From the NCBI RefSeq assembly GCF_035918095.1, contig NZ_CP109137.1:2482001-2546000 (forward strand): DNA of 64,000 nt, given 5' to 3'. The notes below the pieces were generated by a model. The model ran no database searches, was not told the origin of the DNA, and saw only the letters and a list, made by a program, of their open reading frames with translations. Below, piece by piece: positions 34,987 to 45,257 of the stretch. This DNA is from Streptomyces sp. NBC_01750. Its GTDB lineage: Bacteria; Actinomycetota; Actinomycetes; Streptomycetales; Streptomycetaceae. The position numbers and the translations under genes are program-made. Position 1 is the stretch's first letter. The number at the start of each line of letters is the position of its first letter.

Positions 34987-36035
34987 CCGCGCTCCCAGAA
35001 GGAAGGACCGACGGGCTCGTCGAAGTCGCCGAGCGCCTCGAGGTTTCCATCGTCATTCACACCGATCCGCAGCTGCGGAAGGGCGTGACCGGCCGGGCCG
35101 AAGATGACGCGGGCGCCGTCGGAGAGGTCGAAAGTGGACTGGTGGCACGGGCAGAGCACGTGGTGCGTCTGCTGCTCGTACAGGCTGATCGGGCAGCCGA
35201 CGTGCGTGCAGATCTTGGAGAACGCCACGATGCCGTCGTGTGACCACTCGAGCTCGCGCTTGTCCTTGATCTCGTCCGGCTGGATCCGGACGATCATCAG
35301 GGCCGCCTTGGCGATCTGCTTCTGGAAGTCCTCCGCGTCCTCCTCCAGGCCCTCGGGCATGGCGAAGGTGAGCGAACCCACGGCGACGTCCTCGGGACGC
35401 AGCGGCTCATGGGTGTTCATGTTGACGAGCAGCTTGCCCTTGGCCCACATCGTCTTGCGGAGCTTCTCCTCGGGCAGCGGCCCGAGGTCGCGCAGCAGCA
35501 TGAGACCGGAGAGCGGCACCAGGGCCAGCGCACCGAACATGGTGTTGCGGATCAGCTTGCGCCGGCCGAAGCCGGACTCCTCCGCGCCTGCGGCGAAGTC
35601 GGCCATGACCTTGGCCTTGACCTCGGAATCGGCAGCGATGGGGTGTCGGTCGTCGGCGACCTCCACATCGGACATCAGGGTGCGGGCCCAGTGGACCGCT
35701 CCCGCGCCGATGCTGAAGAGCGCCACACCGAGGGTCATACCCAGGGAGAAGTTGAGCGCGCTCACATGCCCGAACGGGAAGATGAAGACGATCTTGTCGA
35801 CCGGGAAGATCACGTACGAGGCGATGAAGCCGATCGTGGCCAGCATCGACAGCGTGAACATGAAGGCGACAGCGCGCTCGGAGCGCCTGGCGGCCCGCTC
35901 GTCGATGTCCTGGATGCGCGGCTTGTGGGCCGGCAGCCCCGGGTCCGCGAACGGATCGTCCGCGACCTTTACCGCGCCGTGCGCGGAGTCCTGCTCTGAC
36001 GGCAGGTTCTCTTCTGGATTCTCTTGGCTGCTCAT
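34983..36035 (-). CDS. qcrA: Cytochrome bcc complex Rieske iron-sulfur subunit
   Basis: This 350-residue protein has an acidic N-terminus, three membrane segments (about residues 50-200, actinobacterial type) and a C-terminal Rieske domain with the [2Fe-2S] ligands CTHVGC and CPCHQS. It passes electrons from menaquinol to the diheme cytochrome c of QcrC. It overlaps qcrB and qcrC by 4 nt each. Confidence 0.97.
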   Translation of the reverse strand: MSSQENPEENLPSEQDSAHGAVKVADDPFADPGLPAHKPRIQDIDERAARRSERAVAFMFTLSMLATIGFIASYVIFPVDKIVFIFPFGHVSALNFSLGMTLGVALFSIGAGAVHWARTLMSDVEVADDRHPIAADSEVKAKVMADFAAGAEESGFGRRKLIRNTMFGALALVPLSGLMLLRDLGPLPEEKLRKTMWAKGKLLVNMNTHEPLRPEDVAVGSLTFAMPEGLEEDAEDFQKQIAKAALMIVRIQPDEIKDKRELEWSHDGIVAFSKICTHVGCPISLYEQQTHHVLCPCHQSTFDLSDGARVIFGPAGHALPQLRIGVNDDGNLEALGDFDEPVGPSFWERG

Positions 36036-36841
36036 GACTTCTTGGCCTTAGCGGTGTGGGCCGCGACCCAGATGGCGACTGCGATCAGCGCACCCAGACC
36101 GAAGATCCAGCCGAACAGACCCTCGCTGACGGGGCCGAGGCCACCGAGCTTGAGGCCGCCGGGGCTCTCGGAGTCGTCGCCGTTCACCGTCTTGATGTAC
36201 GCGATGATGTCCTGCTTTTCCTTCTCCGGCAGCGTGGTGTCGGGGAAGGACGGCATGTTCTGCGGGCCGGTCTGCATGGCCTCGTAGATGTGCTTGGGGT
36301 CCACGCCCTCAAGGTTCGGGGCGTATTTGCCGTTCGTCAGCGCACCGCCCTCACCAGTGAAGTTGTGGCACTGGGCGCAGTTGGTACGGAACAGGTCGCC
36401 ACCCTTGGCGATGTCCGCACCTTCCGGGCTGTACTGCTTCTCGGTCGGCGTGATCGGGCCCGCGCCGAGGGAGGCCACGTACGCCGCGAGCTGGTCGATC
36501 TCGCTCTGCGAGTAGATGACCTTCTTCGCCGGCACCTGGGCGCCGGGCTGCTGGGCGGGCATCCGGCCGGTGCCGACCTGGAAGTCGACAGCGGCGGAGC
36601 CCACGCCGACGAGGCTCGGGCCGTCAGTGGTCCCCTGACCGCCGATCCCGTGGCAGCTTGCGCAGCCTACGGTGTAGAGCTTCTTGCCCTCCTCGATGGC
36701 GAGTGACTGGGCAGTTTCATCGGCCTGCGCCTTGTCCGCGGGTGCGAACGCGGCGTACAGCCCCCCAGTGGCCGCCAGCGCGAGGAGTAGGACGACGACC
36801 GCCGCCAGCGGATGGCGTCGTCGTGCGGAGAGCTTTTTCAC
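36032..36841 (-). CDS. qcrC: Cytochrome bcc complex diheme cytochrome c subunit
   Basis: This 269-residue subunit has an N-terminal signal/anchor segment, two heme c sites (GCASCHGIGG near residue 60 and NCAQCHNFTG near residue 155) and a C-terminal membrane helix (LFGWIFGLGALIAVAIWVAA). The covalent diheme arm replaces a soluble cytochrome c, connecting directly to the oxidase in actinobacteria. It is coupled to qcrA and lies 77 bp downstream of ctaE. Confidence 0.97.
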   Translation of the reverse strand: MKKLSARRRHPLAAVVVLLLALAATGGLYAAFAPADKAQADETAQSLAIEEGKKLYTVGCASCHGIGGQGTTDGPSLVGVGSAAVDFQVGTGRMPAQQPGAQVPAKKVIYSQSEIDQLAAYVASLGAGPITPTEKQYSPEGADIAKGGDLFRTNCAQCHNFTGEGGALTNGKYAPNLEGVDPKHIYEAMQTGPQNMPSFPDTTLPEKEKQDIIAYIKTVNGDDSESPGGLKLGGLGPVSEGLFGWIFGLGALIAVAIWVAAHTAKAKKS

Positions 36842-36918
36842 GGATTACCCCGGTGTCAGGATCTTCTGCGTCGATGCTTCTGGACTGTGTCTGCTTCAGG
36901 CAACGAGTGCCTGCGCCG

Positions 36919-37539
36919 TTACTTGATCATGTAGATCGTGGCGAAGAGGCCGATCCAGACGACATCGACGAAGTGCCAGTAGTAGGACACGACGATGGCG
37001 GCGGTTGCCTGCTCGTGCGTGAATCTCCTCGCCGCGTACGTCCTGCCGAGTACCAGCAGGAAGGCGATGAGGCCGCCCGTCACGTGCAGGCCGTGGAAGC
37101 CGGTGGTCAGGTAGAACACCGAACCGTACGGATCCGAGGACAGCGAGAGGCCGTCCTTCTTGACCAGTTCGGTGTACTCGAAGACCTGACCGCCGATGAA
37201 GATCGCACCCATCACGAACGTGATCGTGAACCAGGTGCGGAGCTTCTTCACATCGCCCCGCTCCGCGGCGAAGACGCCGAGCTGGCAGGTGAGGGAGGAG
37301 AGCACCAGGATCGTGGTGTTCGTCGCCGAGAACGGGAAGTTCAGGGCCGAAGCCATTTCCTTCCAGTGCTCGGCGCCCGTCACCGATCTCAGGGTGAAGT
37401 ACATCGCGAAGAGGGCCGCGAAGAACATCAGCTCGGAACTCAGCCAGATGATGGTTCCGACGCTGGTGAGGTTCGGCCGATTGACCGACGGGTGCGCGTG
37501 CCCGGTTTCTACTGTCGTTGCTGTCGCCACGACCGACAT
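36919..37539 (-). CDS. ctaE: Cytochrome c oxidase subunit III
   Basis: This 206-residue protein has five membrane helices and the subunit III patterns [30 protein letters not shown] and [14 protein letters not shown]. It begins the ctaE-qcrCAB operon, separate from ctaC-ctaD-ctaF. The order ctaE-qcrC-qcrA-qcrB is the standard actinobacterial arrangement. Confidence 0.96.
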   Translation of the reverse strand: MSVVATATTVETGHAHPSVNRPNLTSVGTIIWLSSELMFFAALFAMYFTLRSVTGAEHWKEMASALNFPFSATNTTILVLSSLTCQLGVFAAERGDVKKLRTWFTITFVMGAIFIGGQVFEYTELVKKDGLSLSSDPYGSVFYLTTGFHGLHVTGGLIAFLLVLGRTYAARRFTHEQATAAIVVSYYWHFVDVVWIGLFATIYMIK

Positions 37540-37709
37540 TATGTCGGTCGCTTATCCCGCCCTCACCCCGGGGGGTGCCGTTCGGTGTGTCAGTGGGGTG
37601 TGTCCTGCCCGAACGGCCCATCGAAGCGGTGTCCGAACCGCTGTTGACAGTGAGTCGGACGGAGTAGCATCCGCCGCATCGGTTCCTGATCCAACGAGGC
37701 GGAGGAACA

Positions 37710-38111
37710 ATGCAGGCGACTGCCACGGTGCTGGTCTACAGCGATGACTCGGGCACCCGCGAGCAGGTGCGGTTGGCAGCGGGACGCAGGCCGGCCGCCG
37801 ATCTGCCGCCGGTGGAGTTCCTGGAGTGCGCGACCCTGCCCGCCGTCCTCAAAGCGCTGGACGAGGGCGGTATCGACGTCTGCGTGCTGGACGGCGAGAC
37901 GGTCCCCGCGGGCGGCATGGGCGTCTGCCGGCAGATCAAGGACGAGATCTTCAACTGCCCGCCCGTGCTGCTGCTGATGGGGCGCCCGCAGGACGCCTGG
38001 CTGGCCACCTGGAGCCGCGCGGAGGCCGCTGTGACGCTTCCGGTCGAGCCGGTGGAGTTCGCGGACTCCCTGGCCGCTCTGCTGCGCCGCAGGCTCGCTG
38101 TTCAGGCCTGA
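37710..38111 (+). CDS. Stand-alone receiver-like domain protein
   Basis: This 133-residue protein follows the CheY-like receiver pattern: VLVYSDDSG for the acidic pair, VCVLDGETVPAGGMG with the phospho-acceptor-like Asp, and a final LPVEPVEFADSLAALLRR helix. The conserved Lys before the last Pro is absent (TLPVEP for KP), so switching may be altered. It has no output domain. It is divergent from ctaE within the respiratory cluster; function unknown. Confidence 0.8.
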   Translation: MQATATVLVYSDDSGTREQVRLAAGRRPAADLPPVEFLECATLPAVLKALDEGGIDVCVLDGETVPAGGMGVCRQIKDEIFNCPPVLLLMGRPQDAWLATWSRAEAAVTLPVEPVEFADSLAALLRRRLAVQA

Positions 38112-38126
38112 GGCCGCCCGGCCCGG

Positions 38127-38186
38127 GTCGGTCCGGGTCACACCTTGTCGGTCCGGGTCGCACCTTGTCGGTCCGGGTCACACCTG
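38127..38186. repeat. 20-bp tandem repeat (three copies)
   Basis: Copies at 38127, 38147 and 38167 of GTCGGTCCGGGTCACACCTT differ by one or two bases. They sit in the convergent gap between the receiver-like and L,D-transpeptidase genes. The last copy overlaps the stop of the transpeptidase gene. Confidence 0.88.
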
Positions 38187-39431
38187 GGGCCGCAGTCGCG
38201 CCACGTCGACGGGGCTGCTGCCGTCCCTGGTCTCGGCCACCAGGGCACTGCCCTTGCGCCATATGTCCCAGGAGAGGTTCCAGTCGCCGAAGCCGTTCCC
38301 GAAGGGGGCCATTTCGGCGCCGGAGCTGTTGATGACCTTGACTATGTCGCCCTCGCGCACGGTCCGGAAGAACCAGGCGGCGTTGCTCGTGGACATCCCG
38401 GTGCAGCCGTGGCTGACGTTCGCGTACCCCTGTGAGCCGACGGACCACGGCGCGGCGTGGACGTACTCACCGCTCCAGGTGACGCGCGTCGCGTAGTAGA
38501 CGGGCAGGTCGTACGAGTCCGCGCTGCCCTCGGAGATACCGACGGTGGTACCGCGCATCCGTACGAAGTACTCCTTGCCGAGCACGACCTTGATTCCGTT
38601 TCGGGTGGAGAAGCCGGGCTTGCCCGTGGTCACCGGAATGGTGTTGATCACTTCTCCGTTGCGCTTGACCGTCATCTGGTGCGAGCCGGCGTCGGTTATC
38701 GCCTCTATTCGGTCGCCGATGGTGAGCTTCAGCGGCTTCGAGGCGCCGCCGTAGAGCTTGTTGGCGACCTTGACGCCCTGGAGGTTGCTGACCGCGGTGA
38801 CGGTGGCGCCGGCGGGCCAGTACTCCTTCGGGCGGAAGTGCAGAGTCTTGTCGTCCACCCAGTGCCAGGTGCCCTCCACGGCGGGCGTGGACTCGACCTT
38901 CAGAGCGCTTTCGACGACCGCCCTGGCCTCCTTGCCCGTGACCGGGGCGGTGAGGTCCGCGGTGATCGGCTGGCCGACCCCGTACGTGCCCGCCTTCGGG
39001 CCGAACTGGACGGTCAGGAGCTTCTTGGACGGCGCGGTCTCAAAGGTGATCGTCCGGGTGCCCGGGGCGCCGTCCTCGTCCTCCATGGAGACCTTGACGG
39101 TGTACTTGACGCCGGCCGCCAGGGGCGCCGTGGAGCGCCAGCGGCCGCCGTCCGCGGAGAGTTCGCCGGCGAGGTGGTGACCCCATTCGTCGGTCACCCT
39201 GACATCGGTGATCCGGCCCTCGCCGTCCTCGACGGTGACCTCGAGCGGCTTGTCCGGGTCCGCCTTGGCATCGCCGGACGGCGCGTTGAAGGAGATCTGT
39301 TCCGTCGCGTCGTACGGCTTCGCGGCGAGCGGGTGGCCGTCGGAATCGAGGCACGCGGTCGCGCCCGCCCCGAGGGACACGACCAGCAGGGTGCAGCTGA
39401 CGACGGTGCGGATGCGCGGCGTGTTGTTCAT
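38178..39431 (-). CDS. L,D-transpeptidase lipoprotein (YkuD domain)
   Basis: This 417-residue protein has a signal peptide ending in a lipobox-like GATAC (Cys about residue 27), two Ig-like/BIG domains (about residues 45-250) and a C-terminal YkuD domain with the catalytic SHGCTGMS motif. It forms 3-3 crosslinks in peptidoglycan, outside the membrane. The ATG at 39431 is taken; a GTG two codons earlier is possible. It sits between ctaE and ctaF on the same strand as the oxidase genes. Confidence 0.92.
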   Translation of the reverse strand: MNNTPRIRTVVSCTLLVVSLGAGATACLDSDGHPLAAKPYDATEQISFNAPSGDAKADPDKPLEVTVEDGEGRITDVRVTDEWGHHLAGELSADGGRWRSTAPLAAGVKYTVKVSMEDEDGAPGTRTITFETAPSKKLLTVQFGPKAGTYGVGQPITADLTAPVTGKEARAVVESALKVESTPAVEGTWHWVDDKTLHFRPKEYWPAGATVTAVSNLQGVKVANKLYGGASKPLKLTIGDRIEAITDAGSHQMTVKRNGEVINTIPVTTGKPGFSTRNGIKVVLGKEYFVRMRGTTVGISEGSADSYDLPVYYATRVTWSGEYVHAAPWSVGSQGYANVSHGCTGMSTSNAAWFFRTVREGDIVKVINSSGAEMAPFGNGFGDWNLSWDIWRKGSALVAETRDGSSPVDVARLRPQV

Positions 39432-39487
39432 AACCACACGCTATGAAGATCTGTCAGTAACGGCGCGCCGGGTGACTGCAAACGAGT

Positions 39488-39525
39488 GGCCCGGATCCCA
39501 CTCACGAGTGAAGGGGATCCGGGCC
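39488..39525 (-). terminator. Terminator of the ctaC-ctaD-ctaF operon
   Basis: A perfect 12-bp stem (39488-39499 with 39514-39525) with a 14-nt loop lies just past the ctaF stop and separates the oxidase genes from the L,D-transpeptidase gene. Confidence 0.85.
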
Positions 39526-39549
39526 GACCCGTGCGCCGCTGACGCGGTG

Positions 39550-39948
39550 TTACTGGTTCTGGTTCTCACCGCGGTAGTACTCGAACACCCAGCCGAACAG
39601 GCCGATCATGATGACCGGGGCGGAGAAGTACATCAGCCACCAGCCGAAGACGACGCCCATGAAGGCGAGCGCGCCACCGATGCCGAGCGCGAGCGGCTGC
39701 CAGCTGTGCGGGGAGAAGAACCCCACCTCGCCGGCCTCGTCCGCTACGTCGGCCTCCTTGTCGTCCTGCGCCATGGCGTCCACTCGCCGGGCCGTGAAGG
39801 CCAGGTAGTAGCCGATCATGACGCTCAGGCCGAAGGCCAGGAACAGCGCGGTGGTACCGGCCGGCTCCTTGGACCAGACGCCGTACAGGACGGCGACGGC
39901 GAGGATGAAGACGCTCAGCCAGAGGAACATCTTGCCTTGGATCTTCAC
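39550..39948 (-). CDS. ctaF: Cytochrome c oxidase subunit IV (actinobacterial)
   Basis: This 132-residue protein has four membrane helices in two pairs ([58 protein letters not shown] and a C-terminal segment), as in actinobacterial CtaF. Its ATG overlaps the ctaD stop by 4 nt. Confidence 0.95.
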   Translation of the reverse strand: MKIQGKMFLWLSVFILAVAVLYGVWSKEPAGTTALFLAFGLSVMIGYYLAFTARRVDAMAQDDKEADVADEAGEVGFFSPHSWQPLALGIGGALAFMGVVFGWWLMYFSAPVIMIGLFGWVFEYYRGENQNQ

Positions 39949-41684
39949 TTGCCGTCCTCCTTGTCACCGGTGAGGACGCTGGCTCCGTGGCCGCCGTGCT
40001 CGAGCTGGTCGAGAGCTGCGATCTCCGGGTGGTGCAGGTCGAACGCCGGGGATTCGCTGCGGATCCGCGGCAGGGTGAGGAAGTTGTGCCGCGGCGGCGG
40101 GCAGGTGGTCGCCCACTCCAGCGAACGGCCGTAGCCCCACGGGTCGTCGACCTCGACCTTCTTGCCGTACTTGGCTGTCTTCCAGACGTTGTACATGAAC
40201 GGCAGGACCGACAGGCCGAGCAGGAACGAGCTGATCGTGGAGATGGTGTTCAGCGTGGTGAAGCCGTCGGCGGCGAGGTAGTCCGCGTAACGACGCGGCA
40301 TGCCCTCGGCGCCCAGCCAGTGCTGCACCAGGAACGTGCCGTGGAAGCCGATGAACAGCGTCCAGAAGGTGATCTTGCCGAGCCGCTCGTCCAGCATCTT
40401 GCCGGTGAACTTCGGCCACCAGAAGTGGAATCCGGCGAACATCGCGAAGACCACGGTGCCGAAGACGACGTAGTGGAAGTGCGCGACGACGAAGTACGAG
40501 TCGGAGACGTGGAAGTCCATCGGGGGCGAGGCCAGGATGACGCCGGTCAGTCCACCGAAGGTGAAGGTGACCAGGAAGCCGATCGTCCAGAGCATGGGTG
40601 TCTCGAAGGACAGTGAGCCCTTCCACATGGTGCCGATCCAGTTGAAGAACTTCACACCGGTCGGCACCGCGATCAGGAAGGTCATGAAGGAGAAGAACGG
40701 CAGGAGTACGCCGCCTGTGACGTACATGTGGTGCGCCCACACCGTCACGGACAGTCCCGCGATACCGATCGTCGCGGCCACCAGACCGATGTAGCCGAAC
40801 ATCGGCTTACGGCTGAAGACCGGGATGATCTCGGAGACGATCCCGAAGAAGGGCAGGGCGATGATGTACACCTCTGGATGGCCGAAGAACCAGAAGAGGT
40901 GTTGCCAGAGCAAGGCCCCGCCATTGGCGGAGTCGAAGACATGCGCACCGAATTTACGGTCCGCCTCCAGCGCGAAGAGCGCGGCGGCCAGCACCGGGAA
41001 GGCGAGCAGGACCAGCACACCGGTCAGCAGCACGTTCCAGACGAAGATCGGCATCCGGAACATCGTCATGCCGGGGGCTCGCATGCAGATGATCGTGGTG
41101 ATGAAGTTGACCGAACCGAGGATCGTGCCGAAGCCGGAGAAGGCCAGACCCATGATCCACATATCGGCGCCGACGCCCGGCGAGCGGACCGCGTCCGACA
41201 GCGGGGAGTAGGCGAACCAGCCGAAGTCGGCCGCACCCTGCGGGGTGAGGAAGCCGGCCACCGCGATCAGCGAGCCGAAGAGGTACAGCCAGTACGCGAA
41301 CATGTTCAGCCGCGGGAACGCCACATCGGGCGCGCCGATCTGCAGCGGCATGATCCAGTTCGCGAATCCGGCGAACAGCGGCGTCGCGAACATCAGCAGC
41401 ATGATCGTGCCGTGCATCGTGAACGCCTGGTTGAACTGCTCGTTCGACATGATCTGCGTGCCGGGACGGGCCAGCTCGGCGCGCATGAAGAGCGCCATGA
41501 TTCCGCCGATGCAGAAGAACGCGAACGACGTGACCAGGTACATCGTGCCGATGGTCTTGTGGTCGGTGGTCGTCAGCCAGCTCACGATCACAGTGCCCGG
41601 CTGCTTGCGCCGTACCGGCAGCTCGTTCTCGTACGAGTCGTCAGCTGCTGCGGCGGCACCCTGAGGTTCGTTGAGGATGCTCAC
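39945..41684 (-). CDS. ctaD: Cytochrome c oxidase subunit I
   Basis: This 579-residue catalytic subunit carries heme a and the heme a3-CuB centre. Signature segments are [43 protein letters not shown] and [11 protein letters not shown], with the last His pair ligating hemes a and a3. About twelve membrane helices are evident. It overlaps ctaC and ctaF by 4 nt each, so the three genes form one operon. Confidence 0.98.
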   Translation of the reverse strand: MSILNEPQGAAAAADDSYENELPVRRKQPGTVIVSWLTTTDHKTIGTMYLVTSFAFFCIGGIMALFMRAELARPGTQIMSNEQFNQAFTMHGTIMLLMFATPLFAGFANWIMPLQIGAPDVAFPRLNMFAYWLYLFGSLIAVAGFLTPQGAADFGWFAYSPLSDAVRSPGVGADMWIMGLAFSGFGTILGSVNFITTIICMRAPGMTMFRMPIFVWNVLLTGVLVLLAFPVLAAALFALEADRKFGAHVFDSANGGALLWQHLFWFFGHPEVYIIALPFFGIVSEIIPVFSRKPMFGYIGLVAATIGIAGLSVTVWAHHMYVTGGVLLPFFSFMTFLIAVPTGVKFFNWIGTMWKGSLSFETPMLWTIGFLVTFTFGGLTGVILASPPMDFHVSDSYFVVAHFHYVVFGTVVFAMFAGFHFWWPKFTGKMLDERLGKITFWTLFIGFHGTFLVQHWLGAEGMPRRYADYLAADGFTTLNTISTISSFLLGLSVLPFMYNVWKTAKYGKKVEVDDPWGYGRSLEWATTCPPPRHNFLTLPRIRSESPAFDLHHPEIAALDQLEHGGHGASVLTGDKEDGK

Positions 41685-42643
41685 AGTTTGTTCTTCTCCG
41701 CATTCCTGGCCGGGTCCGTCAGCTCAATGCCCGACGGGATGAAGCCGGTCTGCCCCTTCTCCGCCAGCTCCTTCAGGTGCTGCTGGTAGCGCTCCGGGGA
41801 GACGACCTTGACATTGAAGAGCATCCGGGAGTGGTCGACGCCGCAGAGCTCGGCGCACTTGCCCATGAAGGTGCCCTCGTGGTTCGGAGTCACCTCGAAG
41901 GAGTTGGTGTGACCCGGGATGACGTCCTGCTTCATCAGGAACGGGATCACCCAGAAGGAGTGGATGACGTCCCGAGAGGTCAGGATGAACCGGACCTTCT
42001 CTCCCTTGGGCAGCCAGAGGGTCGGACCCGGGTTTCCGGTCTGCGGGTTCCTGGTGCCGGGGATACCGGCGTCGTAGACGCCTTCGGCGCCTTCGGGGAA
42101 CTGCTTCTGGAACCTGTCCGGAATGGCGTCGAGCTCCTTGGGGACCCCGGCGCCGGTCTTGGCGTCGCCGTCCAGGTTCTCGATGTAGTTGAAGCCCCAG
42201 CTCCACTGGTAGCCGACCACGTTGACCGTGTGGGCGGGCTTCGCGGAGAGGGAGAGGAGCTTCGACTCATCACGCGCGGTGAAGTAGAAGAGCACCGAAA
42301 CGATGATGAGCGGGACCACCGTGTACAAAGCCTCGATCGGCATGTTGTACCGGGTCTGCGGGGGTACCTCCACCTTGGTGCGGCTGCGCCGGTGGAAGAC
42401 GATGCTCCAGATGATCAGACCCCACACCAGCGCGCCCGTGATGAGCGCTGCCGCCCACGAGCCCTGCCAGAGGGAGAGGATCCGAGGGGCCTCTTCCGTT
42501 ACCGGGGTGGGCATTCCCAGGCGGGGGAAGTCCTCATATGTGCAACCGGAGGCGGTCGACAGGACTACACCCGCGGTCAGCACCTGGAGCAGCTTCCGCC
42601 GCATCGGGCGCCGCGACGAGCGGTCGGAGCCGTTGGGACTCAC
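41681..42643 (-). CDS. ctaC: Cytochrome c oxidase subunit II
   Basis: This 320-residue protein has a lipobox-like signal ([11 protein letters not shown]), two membrane helices and a cupredoxin domain with the CuA ligands HSFWVIPF and [12 protein letters not shown]. The GTG at 42643 is chosen because GGGAAGG lies six bases upstream; a longer frame upstream lacks one. It receives electrons from QcrC. It opens the ctaC-ctaD-ctaF operon. Confidence 0.96.
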   Translation of the reverse strand: MSPNGSDRSSRRPMRRKLLQVLTAGVVLSTASGCTYEDFPRLGMPTPVTEEAPRILSLWQGSWAAALITGALVWGLIIWSIVFHRRSRTKVEVPPQTRYNMPIEALYTVVPLIIVSVLFYFTARDESKLLSLSAKPAHTVNVVGYQWSWGFNYIENLDGDAKTGAGVPKELDAIPDRFQKQFPEGAEGVYDAGIPGTRNPQTGNPGPTLWLPKGEKVRFILTSRDVIHSFWVIPFLMKQDVIPGHTNSFEVTPNHEGTFMGKCAELCGVDHSRMLFNVKVVSPERYQQHLKELAEKGQTGFIPSGIELTDPARNAEKNKL

Positions 42644-42892
42644 GTAGCGCCTTCCCGAGAGTCTCGGCCCGCGCGGCATGCCGCGGCCGTCACGCTGGTC
42701 GGTCGCCGGCCCTGACGCGGGCAGGGGTTTGGATGTTTATGCGGACCAAACCCTACTGGACGCTATTTGGGGTCGCGCGGGGAGGGTGCCCAACGCGCCG
42801 CCCGACTCCCCGAAGGGGTGGAATCACCCCGGAATACAGGCCTCCGGCGGGCATCTGACGGCCTCTCCGCGTACGGGGGTTAGCGTGGCGGC

Positions 42893-44275
42893 GTGCCCTA
42901 CTTCGACGCCGCATCCTCCGCTCCCCTGCACCCGGTTGCCCGGCAGGCCCTGCAGGCCTCCCTGGACGAGGGCTGGGCCGACCCGGCCCGGCTCTACCGT
43001 GAGGGGCGGCGCGCCCGGCTGCTGTTGGACGCGGCGCGGGAGGCGGCGGCGGACGCGGTCGGCTGCCGTCCGGACGAGCTGGTCTTCACCCCTTCGGGGA
43101 CGCGCGCGATTCACCTGGGAATTTCCGGCGCACTCGCGGGCCGTCGGCGTGTCGGGCGCCACCTGGTCGTTTCCGCGGTCGAGCACTCCTCGGTGCTCCA
43201 TTCGGCGGCGGCGCACGAGGCGGCGGGCGGCGGCGCGGTGACCGAGGTACCGGTGGACCGGGCCGGGGCGGTTTCTGCTGCCGCGTACGCGGCCGCGCTG
43301 CGTGAGGACACCGCGTTGGCCTGTCTGCAGTCGGCCAACCATGAGGTGGGCACCGAGCAGCCGGTGGACCTGGTCGCCGAGGCGTGCCGGGCGGCCGGGG
43401 TGCCGCTGCTGGTGGACGCGGCGCAGTCGCTCGGCTGGGGGCCGGTGGAGGGTGACTGGTCGCTGCTCGCGGCAAGTGCCCATAAATGGGGCGGCCCTGC
43501 GGGAGTCGGGCTGCTCGCCGTGCGCAAGGGTGTCCGGTTCGCCCCTCAAGAGCCCGCCGACGAGCGGGAGTCGGGGCGGACGGCCGGCTTCGAGAACATC
43601 CCGGCGATCGTGGCGGCCGCCGCCTCGCTGCGGGCGGTACGGGCGGAGGCGGCGGACGAGGCCGTACGGCTGCGTGCTCTGGTGGACCGGATCCGGACCC
43701 GCGTCCCGGAGCTGGTCCCGGATGTGGAGGTGGTCGGTGACCCGGTGCGCCGGCTCCCCCATCTCGTCACCTTCTCCTGTCTCTATGTCGACGGAGAGAC
43801 TCTGCTGCACGAGCTGGACCGGGCGGGTTTCTCGGTCTCGTCGGGGTCGTCCTGCACGAGCAGCACACTGACGCCGAGCCATGTGCTGCGGGCGATGGGT
43901 GTGCTGTCGGAGGGAAATGTCCGCGTCTCGCTCCCTCTCGGTACGACCGAGGCGGAGGTGGACCGCTTTCTCGAGGTGCTGCCGGGGGTGGTGTCAGGGG
44001 TGCGCGAGCGGCTCGGCGCGCCCGTCGCGGCCGGCGGGACCGGTAAGGAGGCGTCGCTGGTCGTGGACGCGCTCGGCAAGCTGTGCCCGATCCCGGTGAT
44101 CGAGCTGGCGAAGGTGATCGGCGACGTCCCGGTCGGTGGCACGGTGACGGTCCTCGCGGACGACGAGGCGGCACGCCTGGACATCCCGGCGTGGTGCGAG
44201 ATGCGGGACCAGGAGTACGTGGGCGAGCAGCCGGCGGACCGGGGCGTGGCCTATGTGGTCCGCCGGCGCTCGTAA
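42893..44275 (+). CDS. Cysteine desulfurase fused to a TusA-like sulfurtransferase domain
   Basis: The N-terminal 380 residues are a NifS/IscS-type PLP enzyme: FDAASSAPLHP, HSSVLHSAA, LLVDAAQSLGW, the PLP Lys in ASAHKWGGPAG and the catalytic-loop Cys in SSGSSCTSST. The C-terminal 80 residues are a TusA/SirA domain with the CPIPVIELAK motif (CPxP). A single chain could therefore release sulfur from cysteine and pass it on. The GTG at 42893 has no clear Shine-Dalgarno. It may serve thiolation or Fe-S assembly together with the HesB-like gene nearby. Confidence 0.9.
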   Translation: MPYFDAASSAPLHPVARQALQASLDEGWADPARLYREGRRARLLLDAAREAAADAVGCRPDELVFTPSGTRAIHLGISGALAGRRRVGRHLVVSAVEHSSVLHSAAAHEAAGGGAVTEVPVDRAGAVSAAAYAAALREDTALACLQSANHEVGTEQPVDLVAEACRAAGVPLLVDAAQSLGWGPVEGDWSLLAASAHKWGGPAGVGLLAVRKGVRFAPQEPADERESGRTAGFENIPAIVAAAASLRAVRAEAADEAVRLRALVDRIRTRVPELVPDVEVVGDPVRRLPHLVTFSCLYVDGETLLHELDRAGFSVSSGSSCTSSTLTPSHVLRAMGVLSEGNVRVSLPLGTTEAEVDRFLEVLPGVVSGVRERLGAPVAAGGTGKEASLVVDALGKLCPIPVIELAKVIGDVPVGGTVTVLADDEAARLDIPAWCEMRDQEYVGEQPADRGVAYVVRRRS

Positions 44276-44282
44276 CTCCTGA

Positions 44283-45257
44283 TCAGCCGACGTGCACCTG
44301 GACCTCGGCCGCGGCCTCGTGGCCGTACGCCTTGGTGAAGCGGTCCATGAAGTGGGCGCGGCGCAACGTGTATTCCTGGGTGCCCACGGTCTCGATGACG
44401 AGAGTCGCCAGCATGCAGCCGATCTGGGCCGCGCGCTCCAGGTTCACACCCCAGGACAGGCCCGAGAGGAAGCCCGCGCGGAACGCGTCGCCGACGCCGG
44501 TCGGGTCGACCTTGGCCTCCTCCTCCGCACAGCCGACCTCGATCATGTCCTCACCGGCCTGCTCGATACGGACGCCGCGTGAGCCCAGGGTGGTGACGCG
44601 GTGGCCGACCTTGCCCAGGATCTCCTCGTCGCTCCAGCCGGTCTTGGACTCGATGAGCCCCTTCTCGTACTCGTTGGAGAAGAGGTAGGTGGCCCCGTCG
44701 AGGAGAGTGCGGATGTCGTCGCCGCTCATCCGCGCGATCTGCTGGGAGAAGTCCGCGGCGAACGCGATCGAGCGGGTCCTGCACTCCTCGGTGTGCCGGA
44801 GCATCGCCTCGGGGTCGTCCGCGCCGATCAGAACCAGGTCGAGGCCGCCGACCCGGTCGGCGACCTTCTTGAGCTCGATCTGGCGGGCCTCGCTCATCGC
44901 GCCTGTGTAGAAGGACCCGATCTGGTTGTGGTCGGCGTCCGTCGTACAGACGAAACGGGCGGTGTGCAGGACCTCGGAGATTCGGACCGAGCCGGTGTCG
45001 ACACCGTGCCGGTCGAGCCAGGCACGGTATTCGTCGAAGTCGGCTCCGGCCGCGCCGACCAGGATGGGCCTGGTGCCGAGCTGGCCCATGCCGAAGCAGA
45101 TGTTGGCGCCGACACCGCCCCGGCGTACGTCAAGGTTGTCGACGAGGAAGGAGAGGGAGACCGTGTGCAACTGGTCCCCGACCAGCTGGTCGGCGAAGCG
45201 GCCGGGGAAGGTCATGAGATGGTCAGTGGCGATGGAGCCGGTGACTGCGATTCGCAC
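44283..45257 (-). CDS. PfkB-family adenosine-kinase-like protein
   Basis: This 324-residue kinase has the ribokinase fold with MRIAVTGSIATDHLM at the start, RRGGVGANICFGMGQLG and the catalytic/anion-hole DPTGVGDAFRAGF near the C-terminus. It closely follows the mycobacterial adenosine kinase AdoK (Rv2202c) in the first 60 residues and in the TEECR and GTQE segments. The substrate is therefore probably adenosine, though other sugars are possible. Its stop is only 7 bp from that of the convergent desulfurase gene. Confidence 0.87.
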   Translation of the reverse strand: MRIAVTGSIATDHLMTFPGRFADQLVGDQLHTVSLSFLVDNLDVRRGGVGANICFGMGQLGTRPILVGAAGADFDEYRAWLDRHGVDTGSVRISEVLHTARFVCTTDADHNQIGSFYTGAMSEARQIELKKVADRVGGLDLVLIGADDPEAMLRHTEECRTRSIAFAADFSQQIARMSGDDIRTLLDGATYLFSNEYEKGLIESKTGWSDEEILGKVGHRVTTLGSRGVRIEQAGEDMIEVGCAEEEAKVDPTGVGDAFRAGFLSGLSWGVNLERAAQIGCMLATLVIETVGTQEYTLRRAHFMDRFTKAYGHEAAAEVQVHVG

